In this document: one piece after another, positions 10,432 through 22,018 of the stretch
Layout: each line of letters starts with the position of its first letter
Position numbering within the stretch: the stretch's first letter is position 1
NCBI GenBank assembly: GCA_963575645.1
Contig: OY754469.1
Coordinates: forward strand, 48,690,753-48,754,752
From: Xanthostigma xanthostigma
Taxonomy: Eukaryota > Arthropoda > Insecta > Raphidioptera > Raphidiidae
Direction: 5' to 3'
DNA: 64,000 nt
Program-made: the position numbers and the translations under genes
The notes under the pieces: model-generated
The model's database searches: none
The model's input: the letters and a program-made list of their open reading frames with translations, nothing else
What the model was told of the DNA's origin: nothing

Positions 10432-10630
10432 AAAATATTTTTAACAAAAAAATTGAACCGACTTCACACTAAAAAGTGCAAAATAATTGCGTATTGAAAT
10501 GTTTTGGAGTCGGTGTAGTTCTCGGAATAGATTTCATTTTGGCTGACACCGACTCCAAAACATTTCAATACGCAATTATTTTTTACTTTTTAGTGTGAAG
10601 TCGGTTCAATTTTTTTGTTAAAAATATTTT
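10432..10630. repeat. Long palindromic element
   Basis: The arms of about 88 bp (10432-10520 and 10541-10630) are nearly perfect inverted repeats, with CACTAAAAAGTGCAAAATAA on the left and its complement on the right, separated by ~20 nt. It begins with the ACCGACTTCACACT phrase of the adjacent repeat, so it probably arose from it. It would form a long hairpin if transcribed. Confidence 0.8.
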
Positions 10631-10637
10631 TTTTTAA

Positions 10638-10671
10638 ATCTTTGATGAACGTCTGATTAGAACGCTTCAAT
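10638..10671 (-). mobile_element. 34-nt family C insertion with 16-bp duplication
   Basis: Only the terminal extension of family C is present, in minus orientation. It lies between two copies of AAATATTTTTTTTTAA (10622-10637 and 10672-10687). The T-rich duplication could be partly chance, but it reads identically on both sides. Confidence 0.65.
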
Positions 10672-10689
10672 AAATATTTTTTTTTAATT

Positions 10690-11865
10690 TATTGAACAAT
10701 GTTTTATATTAATAACAAGACCTATTGAAGGCCCTGGGCACATTTGGATAATGGGGCTCTTAGGGCCTTGACAGAGCACTATTCTGTTAGAATAAAGAAA
10801 GTAGATAAGCAAGGTTCCAGATTTATTTTTATTTCTTTACAGTCACATTAAATGAGTAGATAATATAATATAATCCACAAAAGTAACTCTTTTATCATCC
10901 ACATGTTAATGGTTAAAAAAACTATGTTGATTAAAGAGGTACCCTTTTAGATTTGAGATGGGCAAAATAGGTAATCACTTCTTTAAAATCTATGTTTTTG
11001 AGCATATCACATTCTATGTATACATCGCGACAAACTGGTTAATCTCTCTTGAAGCCATTGTACTGAAATTGTATTTTTAAATTTAACTAAACATGCTGAA
11101 ATTGGAAAGCCTGATTTTCGGGCGAGATGGTTCCTTATTCAAGGCCATGGTCGATTACCTTATCCTAATTTCTTAAAAATTCCTTCATTCGCCCATTGCT
11201 ATTAAATAAGTTGAAGTTTAAAAATTGTAGAAAATAACGGGAAGTGTAGTAGAAAAAAAATAGTAATGGTACGAATGGCGTCTGTTATGACAGAAAGTCG
11301 AGAAACGGACGTTTAACGCATTATTATTATTAAAACCAAATTTACTTCATCTCTGCCGCAGGCTGAACCATAGTCTAAAACTTCAAACGTTAAATATTTC
11401 CCTACAAAAAATCTATTCTTTTAATGCTACAAATTGCAATCCTCGACTGATTCTGTGTGACTTTTGACGCAGCCTGTATAAAAACACAATAATTTAAATC
11501 AAAGATCATTTGAATGCATTAGTACTGAGCATGGCCACGTCGCGTCGCCACGGAATGTAAAAGTGTAAATGTTTTTTTTCAGTGGACAGAACGAGACGAG
11601 TGGACGTGACACATAAAAAATATATCCATAAACGTTTTACTGCTTCATAAAAATAACGCCTTAAAACTGAATCCCGTTTAAACGCTGCTGACGGTTATTT
11701 ATACTTGATTATACTTTGGACTTGGCACTTTATTATGACGACGACGTTACAGTGGCTTTTATAATTAAGCTCCCCGAATGTCTGTATATAACGGTGCTAA
11801 TAAAATTTATAGCAATATTGAATAAGAATTTATACATTTTCGATAAATTAAGTTTGCGTCTAGAG
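10690..11865. other. Long AT-rich stretch without recognised features
   Basis: No open frame with coding character, RNA gene or repeat family was recognised. It contains no match to the other elements in this window. Confidence 0.45.
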
Positions 11866-12138
11866 CAGCGTTGCCAGACGTCCCGACTTTGGCGGGATGT
11901 CCCGATTTTTAAATCAAAATTAAATGTCCCGCGCGGGACAGGCTCAGTCCCGCTTTTTGGCTTTTTGTTATCTATTGTCACGTAAACGTAATTTTAATTC
12001 AAATAAAAAGATAAATGTTTGAAAACTTCTGATTATATACGTTTTTTTACTATGCTCCGCTTTCGACGAAAGAGTTCCGCTGTTTTCACTCAAAGAGTTA
12101 CAAAATCCAGACATGACAAAAAAAAACTGGCAACGCTG
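11866..12138. mobile_element. hAT-like MITE with CAGCGTTGCCAG ends
   Basis: The 12-bp terminal inverted repeats CAGCGTTGCCAG / CTGGCAACGCTG are perfect. The flanks are GTCTAGAG and GTTTAGAG, an 8-bp duplication with one mismatch. Short CCCG-type motifs (GTCCCG, CGGGA) repeat near the left end. There is no transposase. Confidence 0.8.
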
Positions 12139-12240
12139 GTTTAGAGCCATCCATGATCAACAAGTCTGAATCTTGTTTCTTAGAACAGCTGACGCGGTTC
12201 TGGACAGTCTGACATTTTTAAAATTCACAATTTAAAAATT

Positions 12241-12620
12241 TCACCCGGGTGCGATAGATATAATTCTGCAAAATGTATTTCATTTGCGCGACCCGGCGTC
12301 TGAACTAATAGCTTTGCAAAAATTCTACCAGATTTGCTTCTGAACTAATTCTAGCGAATTCTAACAGACGTCTAAAACAGTACTAAAACAGTTTTTTTTT
12401 TGTTTGCTTCTGAACTAATAGCTTTGAGTAAATTCAAACAGATGTCGTTACATGTTACTAAAACAGTTTTTTTTGAGAAAACACCGTAATTTTGTACAAA
12501 ATATTTAATAAAAACTTTCCTATAGCGTAAGTAGCACCAAGCACGACACATTTACATCGGTTCAGTGGTTTTCGAGTTTATCGCGGCCAAAATTATGACA
12601 CGAGAATTTTATATGTATAG
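12241..12620 (-). mobile_element. Helitron family H, copy lacking the CTAG terminus
   Basis: It is collinear with 36332-36689 in reverse (TTTCACCCGGGTGCGATAG to ACACGAGAATTTTATA). The extreme 3' end is missing. Confidence 0.65.
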
Positions 12621-13455
12621 TTCACCATTACATTTCAATCAACGTCTTTTAATAAAATTTTGACCAGCAGTCATCGAAATTGTAGAATGTCATAAGAAAT
12701 TATTTTGATAACACTTAATTTAATTTATCAATACAATTTGTAATTAACTTATTTATGAATACAGTATTTTATTTAATCAAATAATTTCAACTAAACCAAT
12801 ATTAAAGAAAATCAGCTAAAATTCGACACATTTTTCTTTGTACTTAGGCACTATTTTAATTTTTGAGAACTTTTAGAAAGTTGTGAGAATTCTTTTATAT
12901 ATTTTTAAAGTATTTCAGTGTGTACGTCGAAGAATGGATTTTTAGAGAAGTGTTTTGTTACATAATATACGAAGTCATTGATAATGATGGCTTATTGCGT
13001 GCTTTATTAGCTTTATGAATATTAAAAGCTTAGAGCTTAAATAAGACGAGACCTATAGATTGCTATTGTATATTATTACACTATTATTTGCATTTTAGCT
13101 GTATAAAAAAAGATTGTAACAACGAAAGAGAATCATATCTGATTTATAAACATGCTTGACTATTAATAATGTAGTAAAATGTTTCGTGTTTCAAGTTCGA
13201 AATAACTCTACAACGCTTTAAAGATACTAAAGCGTTGTACTTGTTAAATGATCTGTGACTAGATCTAACATGACTACTAGGAAGTGCCCCCTCATAGCTG
13301 CATACAAACAAAACTAAGCCGTCTTTCATCGTTCCAGTTTCTGATTCATATTCATAATAAAATGTATACATACTGTTCGACGAAATACCACACACAGGAA
13401 ATACATGCACCGACAGCCTGGCACTAAATCGTATTTTCAATTAAAAATATTAAAA
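12621..13455. other. AT-rich stretch without recognised features
   Basis: No gene or element is recognised. The 98-codon minus-strand frame at 13144-13440 has no visible domain. Confidence 0.45.
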
Positions 13456-13765
13456 GCAATGTGGTTGAAACAAAAATTAAAAATAAAGAATAGTTACTTC
13501 TTACCACAACAGTTTTATTGGCGGATGTACATTTCGGGAACTATGCTCTCATCTACAGCAAACACTAAACTCATTAATATCAGCCCGTAAAAATTAAAAT
13601 ATAAGGAGCACTGTGGTTGAAACAAAAACAAAAATAAAGAATAGTTACTTCTTACCACAATAGTTTGGTTAGCGGATGTACATTTCGGGAACTATTCTCT
13701 CATCTTCAGCAAACACTAAACTTAGTGTTTGTTGAAAATGAGAGCATAGCTCCCGAAGTTAAGCT
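13456..13765 (-). mobile_element. Penelope-like terminal repeats, tandem plus inverted (family W)
   Basis: A ~125-bp unit (GTGGTTGAAAC ... GTTTGCTG) occurs twice in direct orientation about 155 bp apart (13458-13580, 13611-13735), then partly inverted (13738-13765). On the minus strand each unit has CTGAAGA or a variant, a GAGC/GCTC hairpin and CGAAATGTACATC. The fit to a hammerhead is poorer than in families C and V, because extra bases separate the boxes from the hairpin. Confidence 0.5.
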
Positions 13766-13852
13766 TCGATATAAAATAGTTTATTATGAATTAGGTATAA
13801 AATATCTCGCACTGGTGCGGTTTTAATAGCTGAACCACGTATTATATATAAA

Positions 13853-14437
13853 CTAGCGTGACCTGTGCGAATTATTCGCACTAAATAAGTATAATAATTA
13901 TCACTTTACAAAATTATTTTTTAAATATGATTGCAGGTATTCAATTCGTTTCTAATTTTGCACACTGCTTATAACGTTCTTCTTTTTGTTGTATTACAAT
14001 ATGAAACTCAGATGACAGATCGAAGAAATATTTTACTAAAATCGTCATATAGAGGCGCAAGTAGCAAAAGCGTTGAGCTAAGCCGTCATATGGCATCATG
14101 CAGCATTGCTGTGACGTTGTTCAGCGTTGCTCGCTGTTTCAAAATTAAAGCCGTCAGATGGCAGTATGCAGTATTTACAATATGAGGATCAGATGACAGA
14201 TCGAAGTGTTAACGTTGTTTCAAAATTAAAGCCGTCAGATGACAGACGTTGTTCAGCGTTTCTGTATTTTAATTAATTTACAAAAACAAAAGCAGTAATA
14301 AATTTTTTAATTGTCGATGTCAGTAGAGCAAGCAATTATCTGTAAAATGATATATAATTTATGTGGAGAAATTGTGAGGGTTTTTCTAAAAAGGGAGGCA
14401 AACATCTTTAACCTTAGCGTATTAATATATAATATGA
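13853..14437 (-). mobile_element. Non-autonomous Helitron, family A, complete copy
   Basis: On the minus strand it starts TCATATTATATATTAATACGC and ends in a GTGCGAA/TTCGCAC hairpin then CTAG, followed by T. It is 585 bp long and collinear with the copies at 21435, 31927 and 48489. The 84-codon frame antisense to it (13931-14185) starts at TTG and is not a credible gene. Confidence 0.85.
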
Positions 14438-14827
14438 TATGTGGATCAACATCAAATGAATGCATTATTATGTACATTTATTATATAATAATATCATAGA
14501 GGTCGCTACTTACACATGCATATGTCATATTATATCACGAAGAAAATGGAGTTTTTAATATTCTCGACTTGTAAACACGTGTATTGATGTTGGGTAGTAT
14601 ATTCGCTATGTATTCATACTAACACATGAATACACTATCAACAAAATATACAGGTGGATTTTTAAAACGCAAACAATATTTTGTTTTGTAGAGGAAGGGT
14701 TTTCTAAAAAAAAGATTTGGGCAAAAATTGCCACCTCCTTTGTTTTTCAGTTTATTCAGAGTTTCTTATTATAGTGGATTGTGTTAGGAAAAAACCCGAT
14801 ATTGTCTGATGCAACTAGTTTTTTAGG

Positions 14828-15262
14828 ATGCTGAACACATTGGTTTGGGGGCAGGCTACAGATATATCCAGAATTTTCATAATACAAAAAAGAATTTTAA
14901 GACTCATCTTTAATTTAAAACCCAGAGAATCATTGAAAGAAACATTCATACAAAACAATATTTTCACACTGTCCTGCATATATATCTATAAAATAATAAT
15001 ACATGCTAAAGAAAATGGTTATACTCTTTGCAGGGATGTACATGAGTATAATACATGGTTCAGTAGCAACATATTTATTAATAAATGTAATTTCTCCCGA
15101 TATATGGCAACACCACACTACTCAGCAGCAATAATGTTTAACAGACTTCCAGACGACATTAAAAATATTCATAGTTTTAATAATTTTAAAAATAAATTGA
15201 AGCAATTCCTAATAAAAAACGCATACTATCTTGTGAAAGACTTTTGCCCAATTTTAACTTAG
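14828..15262 (+). pseudogene. Non-LTR retrotransposon, C-terminal end of ORF2 plus 3' tail
   Basis: The frame reads LVWGQATDISRIFIIQKRIL, then PRESLKETF, a FNRLPDDIK segment and FKNKLKQFLIKNAYY, the usual order downstream of the reverse transcriptase domain in jockey/CR1/RTE-like insect elements. The stop at 15260-15262 is followed by a ~100-nt 3' UTR with AATAAA and a (TATG)n tail ending about 15358. Upstream coding is missing, as expected for a 5'-truncated insertion. The first ATG is only an internal Met. Confidence 0.75.
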
Positions 15263-15487
15263 CTTTTAATGTAACTTTTATTATATGTATTCCTTTTAAG
15301 ATGTGACTATGTATGGCTCTTATGCCGATTATACAATAAATATATGTATGTATGTATACAAACAAACAAAACGCGACAGCTCAGCCTATGCGAGGCAGAA
15401 ACAGGAAATATGGGATTAATTCAGAACCAAACAGATGCTCAGGATTGCATCAAATGTTTGATACAAAAGTTATATTCTTGTAAAAAA

Positions 15488-15574
15488 TAAAATAGAATAG
15501 ACTAAATCCAAAAAATTATTAAATTAATTTATAACGATCGTTTCGACCTAGATCAGGTCATCTTTAGATACTGG
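15488..15574 (-). mobile_element. Hammerhead-like short insertion with 12-bp duplication
   Basis: It is flanked by AAAGTTATATTC (15476-15487 and 15575-15586). On the minus strand it begins CCAGTATCTAAAGATGACCT, giving a CTAAAGA box, a GACCT/AGGTC hairpin, GAAACGAT, and then an AT-rich 3' part. It is unrelated in sequence to family C but has the same order and insertion style. The first box has lost the conserved G, so activity is unlikely. Confidence 0.6.
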
Positions 15575-15650
15575 AAAGTTATATTCATTGACTCAAAGCG
15601 CAACAATCCGAGATAAAAAATATGGGCTACCATTTTCTATATTTTTACTA

Positions 15651-16146
15651 CAGTGTAACCTCTTTATAACGTCCTTCGTTATAACGAAAAACTCCCTATA
15701 ACGTAGAAATCTTTACAGTTTGGTTGGTTTACCTTAAAACTCATACATTAATACCCTCTTTATAGCGCAACAGCCATTCTCTATTACGAAGAAATATGCT
15801 CATATTTAGGCGTCAGCAAATATTTACAGACGTAAAGAGGACGATTCTGAATCATCACTAACTATTCAACAAGTACTCGATGCCGTCAAACTTATCGAAA
15901 AATTCCTATTGTTTATTGAAGATGATTCCACCACATCTTAAGACATGCATAAGATACTTAATAAAATACTAAACAAATATTGGCATAGCAAAAAACGTCA
16001 GGCAAAGTTAACAGATTATATGTGTTTGGAATAAATTAATTAGGTGAAATTTGGTTATTTTTCTTTCTTCCCTCCATATAACGAAAACTCTTTATAACGA
16101 AGAAAATGCTTGGTCCCTTGAGATTCGTTATAAAGAGGTTACACTG
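15651..16146 (+). mobile_element. pogo/Tigger-like DNA transposon, internally deleted
   Basis: Inverted terminal repeats CAGTGTAACCTCTTTATAAC / GTTATAAAGAGGTTACACTG sit between TA dinucleotides. Subterminal TATAACGAA motifs repeat at both ends. A decayed transposase C-terminus lies inside (15810-16034). TA target, CAGTG-type ends and the C-terminal peptide together support the pogo/Tigger group. Confidence 0.85.
15810..16034 (+). pseudogene. Transposase C-terminus, pogo/Tigger-like, one internal stop
   Basis: One frame reads SLTIQQVLDAVKLIEKFLL, then a stop at 15939-15941, and continues in the same frame through MHKILNKIL to KKRQAKLTDYM before a final stop. A helical QQ..DAVK..EKFL segment and a basic tail ending (K)LTDYM-like are typical of the end of Tigger/jerky-type transposases. 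The catalytic DDE part is absent. Confidence 0.6.
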
Positions 16147-16301
16147 TATTTTAAAAATTAAAAGTATTGAAAAAAAGTCAAAAAATGCATTTTTTCAGAC
16201 AACCGCCATTTTGCGATATTTTTTTTAGTTTTCTCTTAGGTAGGAACTATAAATAACATTATTACAAATGAAGAATATTTTTTTTAAATTTTGTTGCAAT
16301 A

Positions 16302-16529
16302 TAGTGGATACATACATTCAGTAGGTTAAGTTACGTATATTAATTGAAATGTAAACTGCAAAGGTAGTGTTGATTATAACACTTACTTAAGTGTTCTAGT
16401 ATTATATTGAAATACAACCACGCACTATTAACTAGAACACTTAAGACAGTGTTATAATCAACACTACCTTTGCAGTTTACATTTCAATTAATATACGTAA
16501 CTTAACCTACTGAATGTATGTATCCACTA
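16302..16529. mobile_element. Foldback MITE, TA-flanked
   Basis: Near-perfect ~100-bp arms (GTGGATACATACATTCAGTA and complement) enclose a short loop near 16405-16425. The outermost bases are TA on both sides, fitting a mariner-type target. No coding. Confidence 0.75.
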
Positions 16530-16652
16530 CAGCAATCGGTTCCACCAGCACACTCCTTTTTTTAACCCCAACTTTGCCAGCTTGTAACTTATTTAATTTT
16601 TATTTTTTTTTTTCAAAAATGTTTTGTAAAACATCAATAAATATTTTGTATA

Positions 16653-17342
16653 AAAAAAAATTGGTTGTCTGTAAAGTCATTTTACGGACGATAGTTTTAC
16701 GTGATAACGTATTCCGTAATACATAACTTAAACCTCCCAAAATTTGGTTTCAATCCGCTTATCCTTGGTGTCGGAATGATAAGAAATGTCAAAAGTGACG
16801 TTTGCAACTTACAAAGTATTATGTTCTAATAATAATTAGTTATTCCAATACTTAACTTAGAAGGCTTTGCATTTCACAATATACTAATGTCAAAAAATTG
16901 AATTAAACATTAGAAATGCAGCCGTTTTCATGTTAAGACAAGACATACGTTTGCTTCTAATTTCCATGTACGGCAAACAAAGACAACCGACCGCGTCGCG
17001 CCATGCATTACACAACATTGCATTTATACAGCTATTTTTCTATATAAATTTGTATAAAATATTTTTCTATATAAATTTGTATAAAAAAACTGTTTAGGCA
17101 AATTCTGTTATACGAAATCTATGTAAAATGTTCTCCTCTTTCGTTTAAGACTGGTTTCAAACCGATTTGATTTAAATTGAGCGAGAAATTAGCAAAAAGC
17201 ACGCACAGGGTCAGGCGGAACGTTACGCGTTATGCGTTACGCGTTATGCGTTACGCGTTACACTTTTTCGTACATGCAGCCGGTGTTTTATCAATTTATA
17301 ATATTGGTGATTCATCAATTTATAAGACGTTATCACGTCAAC
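16653..17342 (-). mobile_element. Repeat family B, full-length copy 2
   Basis: It is the reverse orientation of 6111-6800. The internal short array differs: here it is ACGCGTTATGCGTT units instead of AACGTTCCT units, showing expansion or conversion of this array between copies. Confidence 0.75.
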
Positions 17343-17912
17343 AAATAATAAAAAAATATTTTATTTTATCGAACCCAAAATTTATGTCTTTAGACCTCCT
17401 TAAAATAGTTGGAGCTCAATAAAAAAGTAGTTTATTAAAAATTGTCTCAGTTTCGTTAAGGAATGGACAATGGCATTATTACCAAACTCCCGGTATAAAT
17501 ATATACATGACGCATGTATGTTCCATGCATGTGAATACTTATGTTTGTGTGTGAATATGTGTGTGTGGGTAATCCCCGCTGAATAAAATGCCTTGCAGAA
17601 AATACTTTGCATGTTCTTCGGCACATTCGCACTGAAGGGTTGTTAAAATAATTCGGATATTTTCAAGACGTGTCTACATGAGAGGAATATTATGTTTCTG
17701 GAATATATTCAAAGAATTTGCATCATCTCGTTGTCAATATTTGCATTATTTAATAACGACAGGAATATGAATTAAAATCAAAAATAGCTATGTTTACTCA
17801 AGCACACATACTTGTGACATTGTATAATATAATTAATACTTCAAAAGCGGTTACGGATAATATTTGGAATTTTTTGAAAACAGAAAATCTGCGTTGTTAT
17901 TTTATACTCATA
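17343..17912. other. AT-rich stretch without recognised features
   Basis: Nothing was recognised; a short TGTGTGTG-rich patch occurs near 17545-17567. Confidence 0.5.
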
Positions 17913-18313
17913 CTAGCGATCCGTCCCGGTTTCATCCGGGTGCGATAGATATAATTCTGCAAAACGTATTTCGTTTGCGGCGCGGCGCCTGAACTAAGTT
18001 TTGAGCAAATTCTACCAGATTTGCTTCTGAACTACTAGCTTTGAGCGAATTCTATCAGATGTCGCTCCTTGGTATTAAAACGGTTTTTTTTGTTTGCTTC
18101 TGAACTGAGTAAGTTCTATGAGATGTCGTTACATGTTACTAAAACAGTTTTTTTTTTACAAAACACCGTAATTTTGTATAGAAAATATTTAATAAAAACT
18201 ATCGTATAGCGTAAGTTGTACCAAGCAAGACACTTTTACAAAATTTCATTAAAATCGGTTCAGTGGTTTCGGAGATTAGCGCGTCTAATATTGTGACACG
18301 AGATTTTTATATA
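17913..18313 (-). mobile_element. Helitron family H, copy 3
   Basis: On the minus strand it ends CCGGATGAAACCGGGACGGAT then CGCTAG followed by T. It is collinear with 36332-36689. The 5' terminus directly abuts the foldback-type end at 18314, so its exact boundary is unclear. Confidence 0.75.
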
Positions 18314-18600
18314 CCGGGTGTTTCAAAAGTTCCGGAACGGCTTAATATTTATTACCGGGTAAAAATGTTAAAATGGTTTTCTTAATAATTTTTTATCGAA
18401 TGGTGCAATTAGATTTTGGGAGCCAAGTCCAATATTCAATACAAAAAGAATTGAGATCTTAAAAGGTGCCAAGTTTTTCGACATATACACATGAAGTTTA
18501 GATATAAATCATATTAATATAAAACATGAAAACATGCCAAGTAAAAACTTGGCACCTTTTTTTGTATTGAATATTGATTTTGACTCCATTTTTCACATTT
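18314..18600. repeat. Repeat with GGGTGTTTCAAAAGTTCCGG end and inner hairpin
   Basis: The left end matches the ends of the foldback element at 43551-44257 (GTGTTTCAAAAGTTCCGGAA). Inside, CAATATTCAATACAAAAA and AAAGGTGCCAAGTTTTT recur inverted (18431-18480 against 18541-18580). Its right end is undefined. Confidence 0.5.
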
Positions 18601-18662
18601 ATGTTTTTGATGGGATAGACGTTACACCATCAGCTAGAAAACTGTCCTCTACTATCTATGTA

Positions 18663-19017
18663 TCTACTAATATATAAACCTGAAGAGTTTGTTTGTTTGT
18701 TTGGTTGAACGCGCTAATCTCAGGAACTACTGGTTCGAATTGCAATTTTTTTTGTTGGATAGCCCATTTATCGAGGAAGGCTATAGGCTATATAATATCA
18801 CGCTACGACCAAAAGGAGCGGAGCATCAATGACAAATGTTGCAAAATGTAACTCAAAATTTGTCCGTCCGACAAAAACTTTTGAACGGTAACTCCGATCA
18901 TCCTGAAATTTGGACATTACATTCATCTCGGTTTACTAAGATGAATGTGCGTACTCATATTCCTCCCCTACCCCATTCGTTCTTTTGCACCCGGGTGAAA
19001 CCGGGCAGGACCACTAG
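18663..19017 (+). mobile_element. Helitron family X, complete 355-bp copy
   Basis: It begins TCTACTAATATATAAACCTG after A and ends GTGAAACCGGGCAGGACCACTAG before T. The body (GCGCTAATCTCAGGAACTAC ... CTTTTGAACGGTAACTCCG) is shared with 24386-24945, 40071-40830 and 60345-60645. It has no coding. Confidence 0.8.
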
Positions 19018-19398
19018 TTATTAATATAATTTCTTCCATCGCTGTGTAATTTTATAATGAAACATAAAAAATAATGTACACTCTCACTTTTCTTTTTTGA
19101 AGATAGTAGAAGCATATTAAAATCTGTAATATGTAGAGTAATTTTTATAAATCGATTATTTACTTCGGTATCTCTGCAGACTTAATGCAATGTTTTAGAG
19201 GAATTTTTAATTTAAAAAAATCAGCATACCGCCGTCGTGATGCGCAAGAAAGACAAAAAAAAGTGATAATAACCACAAAAATTGTGTTTGTATATTCTAT
19301 TGTTTGTTGTCACTGTTTTGCAGTTACCTGGTTAAGGATGGGTAAATTGAAAAATAATACAAAAGAGGCGTAATAAAGTGACTTTCCATATTAATCAT

Positions 19399-19975
19399 AT
19401 AATAATAATAATAATAATAATATTTTATTGGTCATGTTGTCAATACAAGTTGAATATGACAAGTCAAAATGCAAGAAAATACGCAGATAAAAAAATATAC
19501 ATTAGATATTAAGATATGCATCTACACTATACATAGAACAATTTTGATTGCAAAATACATAATTATGTGCAAAAGTGTATAGTATTATTATTAATTATAT
19601 TTGTGTAGCCAAATTGGATACAAATCGTCGAAAAATATAAAATACATTACAATAAAAGATCATTTAGATCATAAGGCACAGATTCTAAAAAGTACTTTTT
19701 CAAACGTTTTTTAAAATTAATGGTGATACTGCTAGATTTAATATCATCCGGTAGATTTGAGTAGATTTTATAGCCAATATATATAGGACTTTTTTCAAAA
19801 ATGTTGTATTATGCTTAATAGAGGTTTTGGTAGGTCGAGTGAAATAAAATTTATTTTTTTCGTTTAATTTACTAAAATAATGTAGGTTATGCATCTGCAT
19901 GTATATTATTGTATCTGCATGTATATTATTTAGGTGTAATTTTATAAAATAACTATTCTTATTATATTATGATAT
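19399..19975 (-). pseudogene. Non-LTR retrotransposon 3' end, frameshifted
   Basis: On the minus strand the frame gives FTRPTKTSIKHNTTF, then after a one-base shift EKSPIYIGYKIYSNLPDDIK, and FKKRLKKYFLESVPYDL with a stop at 19647-19649. A ~225-nt 3' UTR ends in an (ATT)n tail (19399-19422 on the plus strand). The EKSPIYIGYKIY match to 56054-56254 shows both are one family. Confidence 0.75.
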
Positions 19976-20810
19976 TATATGCTTTTATGAAGAAGAAACT
20001 AGTGAAATTAATTTATTTTTTCACTATTTCTTGTAATAGATATAACGTTTTTCGTGTTTGTAAAGGTCGGAATATTTCTAAACGGGCCAACCAATATTCG
20101 CAGTAGGAACTAGGCGTTAAATATTATGAACTTGAAATAAAACGAAAAAATTTAAAGCAGAGATACCGAAGCAATTAAAAATTACATAGGTAGTCCAATT
20201 GAAACAAGTAAATAATTTAAAAATGTTCAGACTTCCGAAACTAAGCATTTCTGTAAAGTTTCACGTTTAATTCAGTCAAAATTAGACTAAGAGATTTTCT
20301 TTAGCCAGCAAGTAACATTAAAAATCATGCAAAAAATCAATCGTCACAAATTAGCCCCTCTCCCACAATTATAAAAACGCATTTTCGAGTCACAGTTCCT
20401 GATTCAAATAAACTTTTTTTAGTGCATCCTTTCATCCCTAACAGTTTGACGGTAGAGTTTTTCAGCACATCCTGTATACTACCTCTAGTCTGTCTACACA
20501 TAATTAACAATTTATTAATTAAAAAGCCCCGTTAAGCTGTTGTATGTACACAACGTGTGCTTTAATTTTGTGTTTATAAATACAATATGTTCTAATTAGT
20601 GCGTTTTAGTTCGTTTGTGTTGGTTATACTGCCTGTACGTAGAATGCACTATTATATGAATAGATCACGTGACTGTATGCGGCAGCACTATTATTAATGA
20701 TTGTCATAATAGTAAACACAATAATCTCTCTGTTAGTGCAGTCAGAATAATTTTGTAGCATACAAGTAAATTAATTTGTTGTACATAAATGACTCATCCT
20801 GTAGATGATT
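19976..20810. other. AT-rich stretch without recognised features
   Basis: No gene, RNA or known repeat was recognised. Confidence 0.45.
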
Positions 20811-21222
20811 AAGGCCGCTACACACGAGGCTAGAAACACTGCTTGGACTTCTACTGGCCGGCAGGCTGGGTACGAAACTGGAAGTGACGTCACTGCGGGC
20901 TCGCCTGATAGCTCACAAGATAGGGTTATTTTTCTTGCTAAGTCCGCTACTAGGTATGAGCAAGAACCAATCAGGAAGCGGTATTTTGTCACGTGAGCGA
21001 CTTGAACAAACGCCCACAGACAAATACAATGCCATGTTCTGTTCAGAGACAATTTGTTACCGTTCTATCACTGCGCGCGCATCGAATCTACCTGCAGAGC
21101 AAGCTTGTAAAGACGTCTCGTGTGAAGCGAGCACATAACAGCGATTAAGAATTAACCAGCGCTAGAAAACGTCAAATCTAGCAAGGAATCTAGCGGCAAA
21201 TCCAGCCTCGTGTGCAGCGGAC
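20811..21222. mobile_element. TIR element family F, copy 2
   Basis: The ends are inverted: GGCCGCTACACACGAGGCTAG on the left and CAGCCTCGTGTGCAGCGG on the right. It is collinear with 7378-7811 in part. Overlapping open frames on both strands are not conserved and are not annotated. Confidence 0.75.
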
Positions 21223-21434
21223 TATGTTTTCTGATTGACGTAAAGGCCGTAGCCAGAAAATCACATCGGGGGAGTCGAACTCTGGACCAAAGACAATAAG
21301 TAATAACTTTATTTGAAAATAAGCATACATACGAGTATATTATAACTTTACATAAATACAAATTTAATTAAAAGACAGCCGACGTAGATTTCGACGAAAG
21401 AGTTTAATGATCTATTTAATTTATTAACAATGCA

Positions 21435-22018
21435 CTAGTGTGACCTGTGCGAATTATTCGCACTAAATAAGTATAATAATTATCACTTTACAAAATTATT
21501 TTTTAAATATGATTGCAGGTATTCAATTCGTTTCAAATTTTGCACACTGTTTATAACGTTCTTCTTTTTGTTGTATTACAATATGAAGCTCAGATGACAG
21601 ATCGAAGAAATATTTTACTAAAATTGTCATATAGAGGCGCAAGTAGCAAAAGCGTTGAGCTAAGCTGTCAGATGGCATCATGCAGCATTGCAGTGACGTT
21701 TTTCAGCGTTGCTCGCTGTTTCAAAATTAAAGCCGTCAGATGGCAGTATGCAGTATTTACAATATGAAGGTCAGATGACAGATCGAAGTGTTGACGTTGT
21801 TTCAAAATTAAAACCATCAGATGGCAGACGTTGTTCAGCGTTGCTGTATTTTAATTAATTTACAAAAACAAAAGCAATAATAAATTTTTTAGTTGTCGAT
21901 GTCAGTAGAGCAAGCAATTATCTGTAAAATGATATATAATTTATGTGGAGAAATTGTGAGGTTTTTTCTAAAAAGGAAGGCAAACATCTTTAACCTTAGC
22001 GTATTAATATATATATGA
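21435..22018 (-). mobile_element. Non-autonomous Helitron, family A, complete copy
   Basis: It has the same ends and length as 13853-14437 (5' TCATATATATATTAATACGC, 3' hairpin then CTAG) and lies between T and A on the plus strand as expected. Confidence 0.85.

Noticed and set aside
13931..14185. 84-codon frame repeated in four Helitron copies
   Set aside because: It starts at TTG, runs antisense to the Helitron, and is shared only because the copies are recent duplicates.
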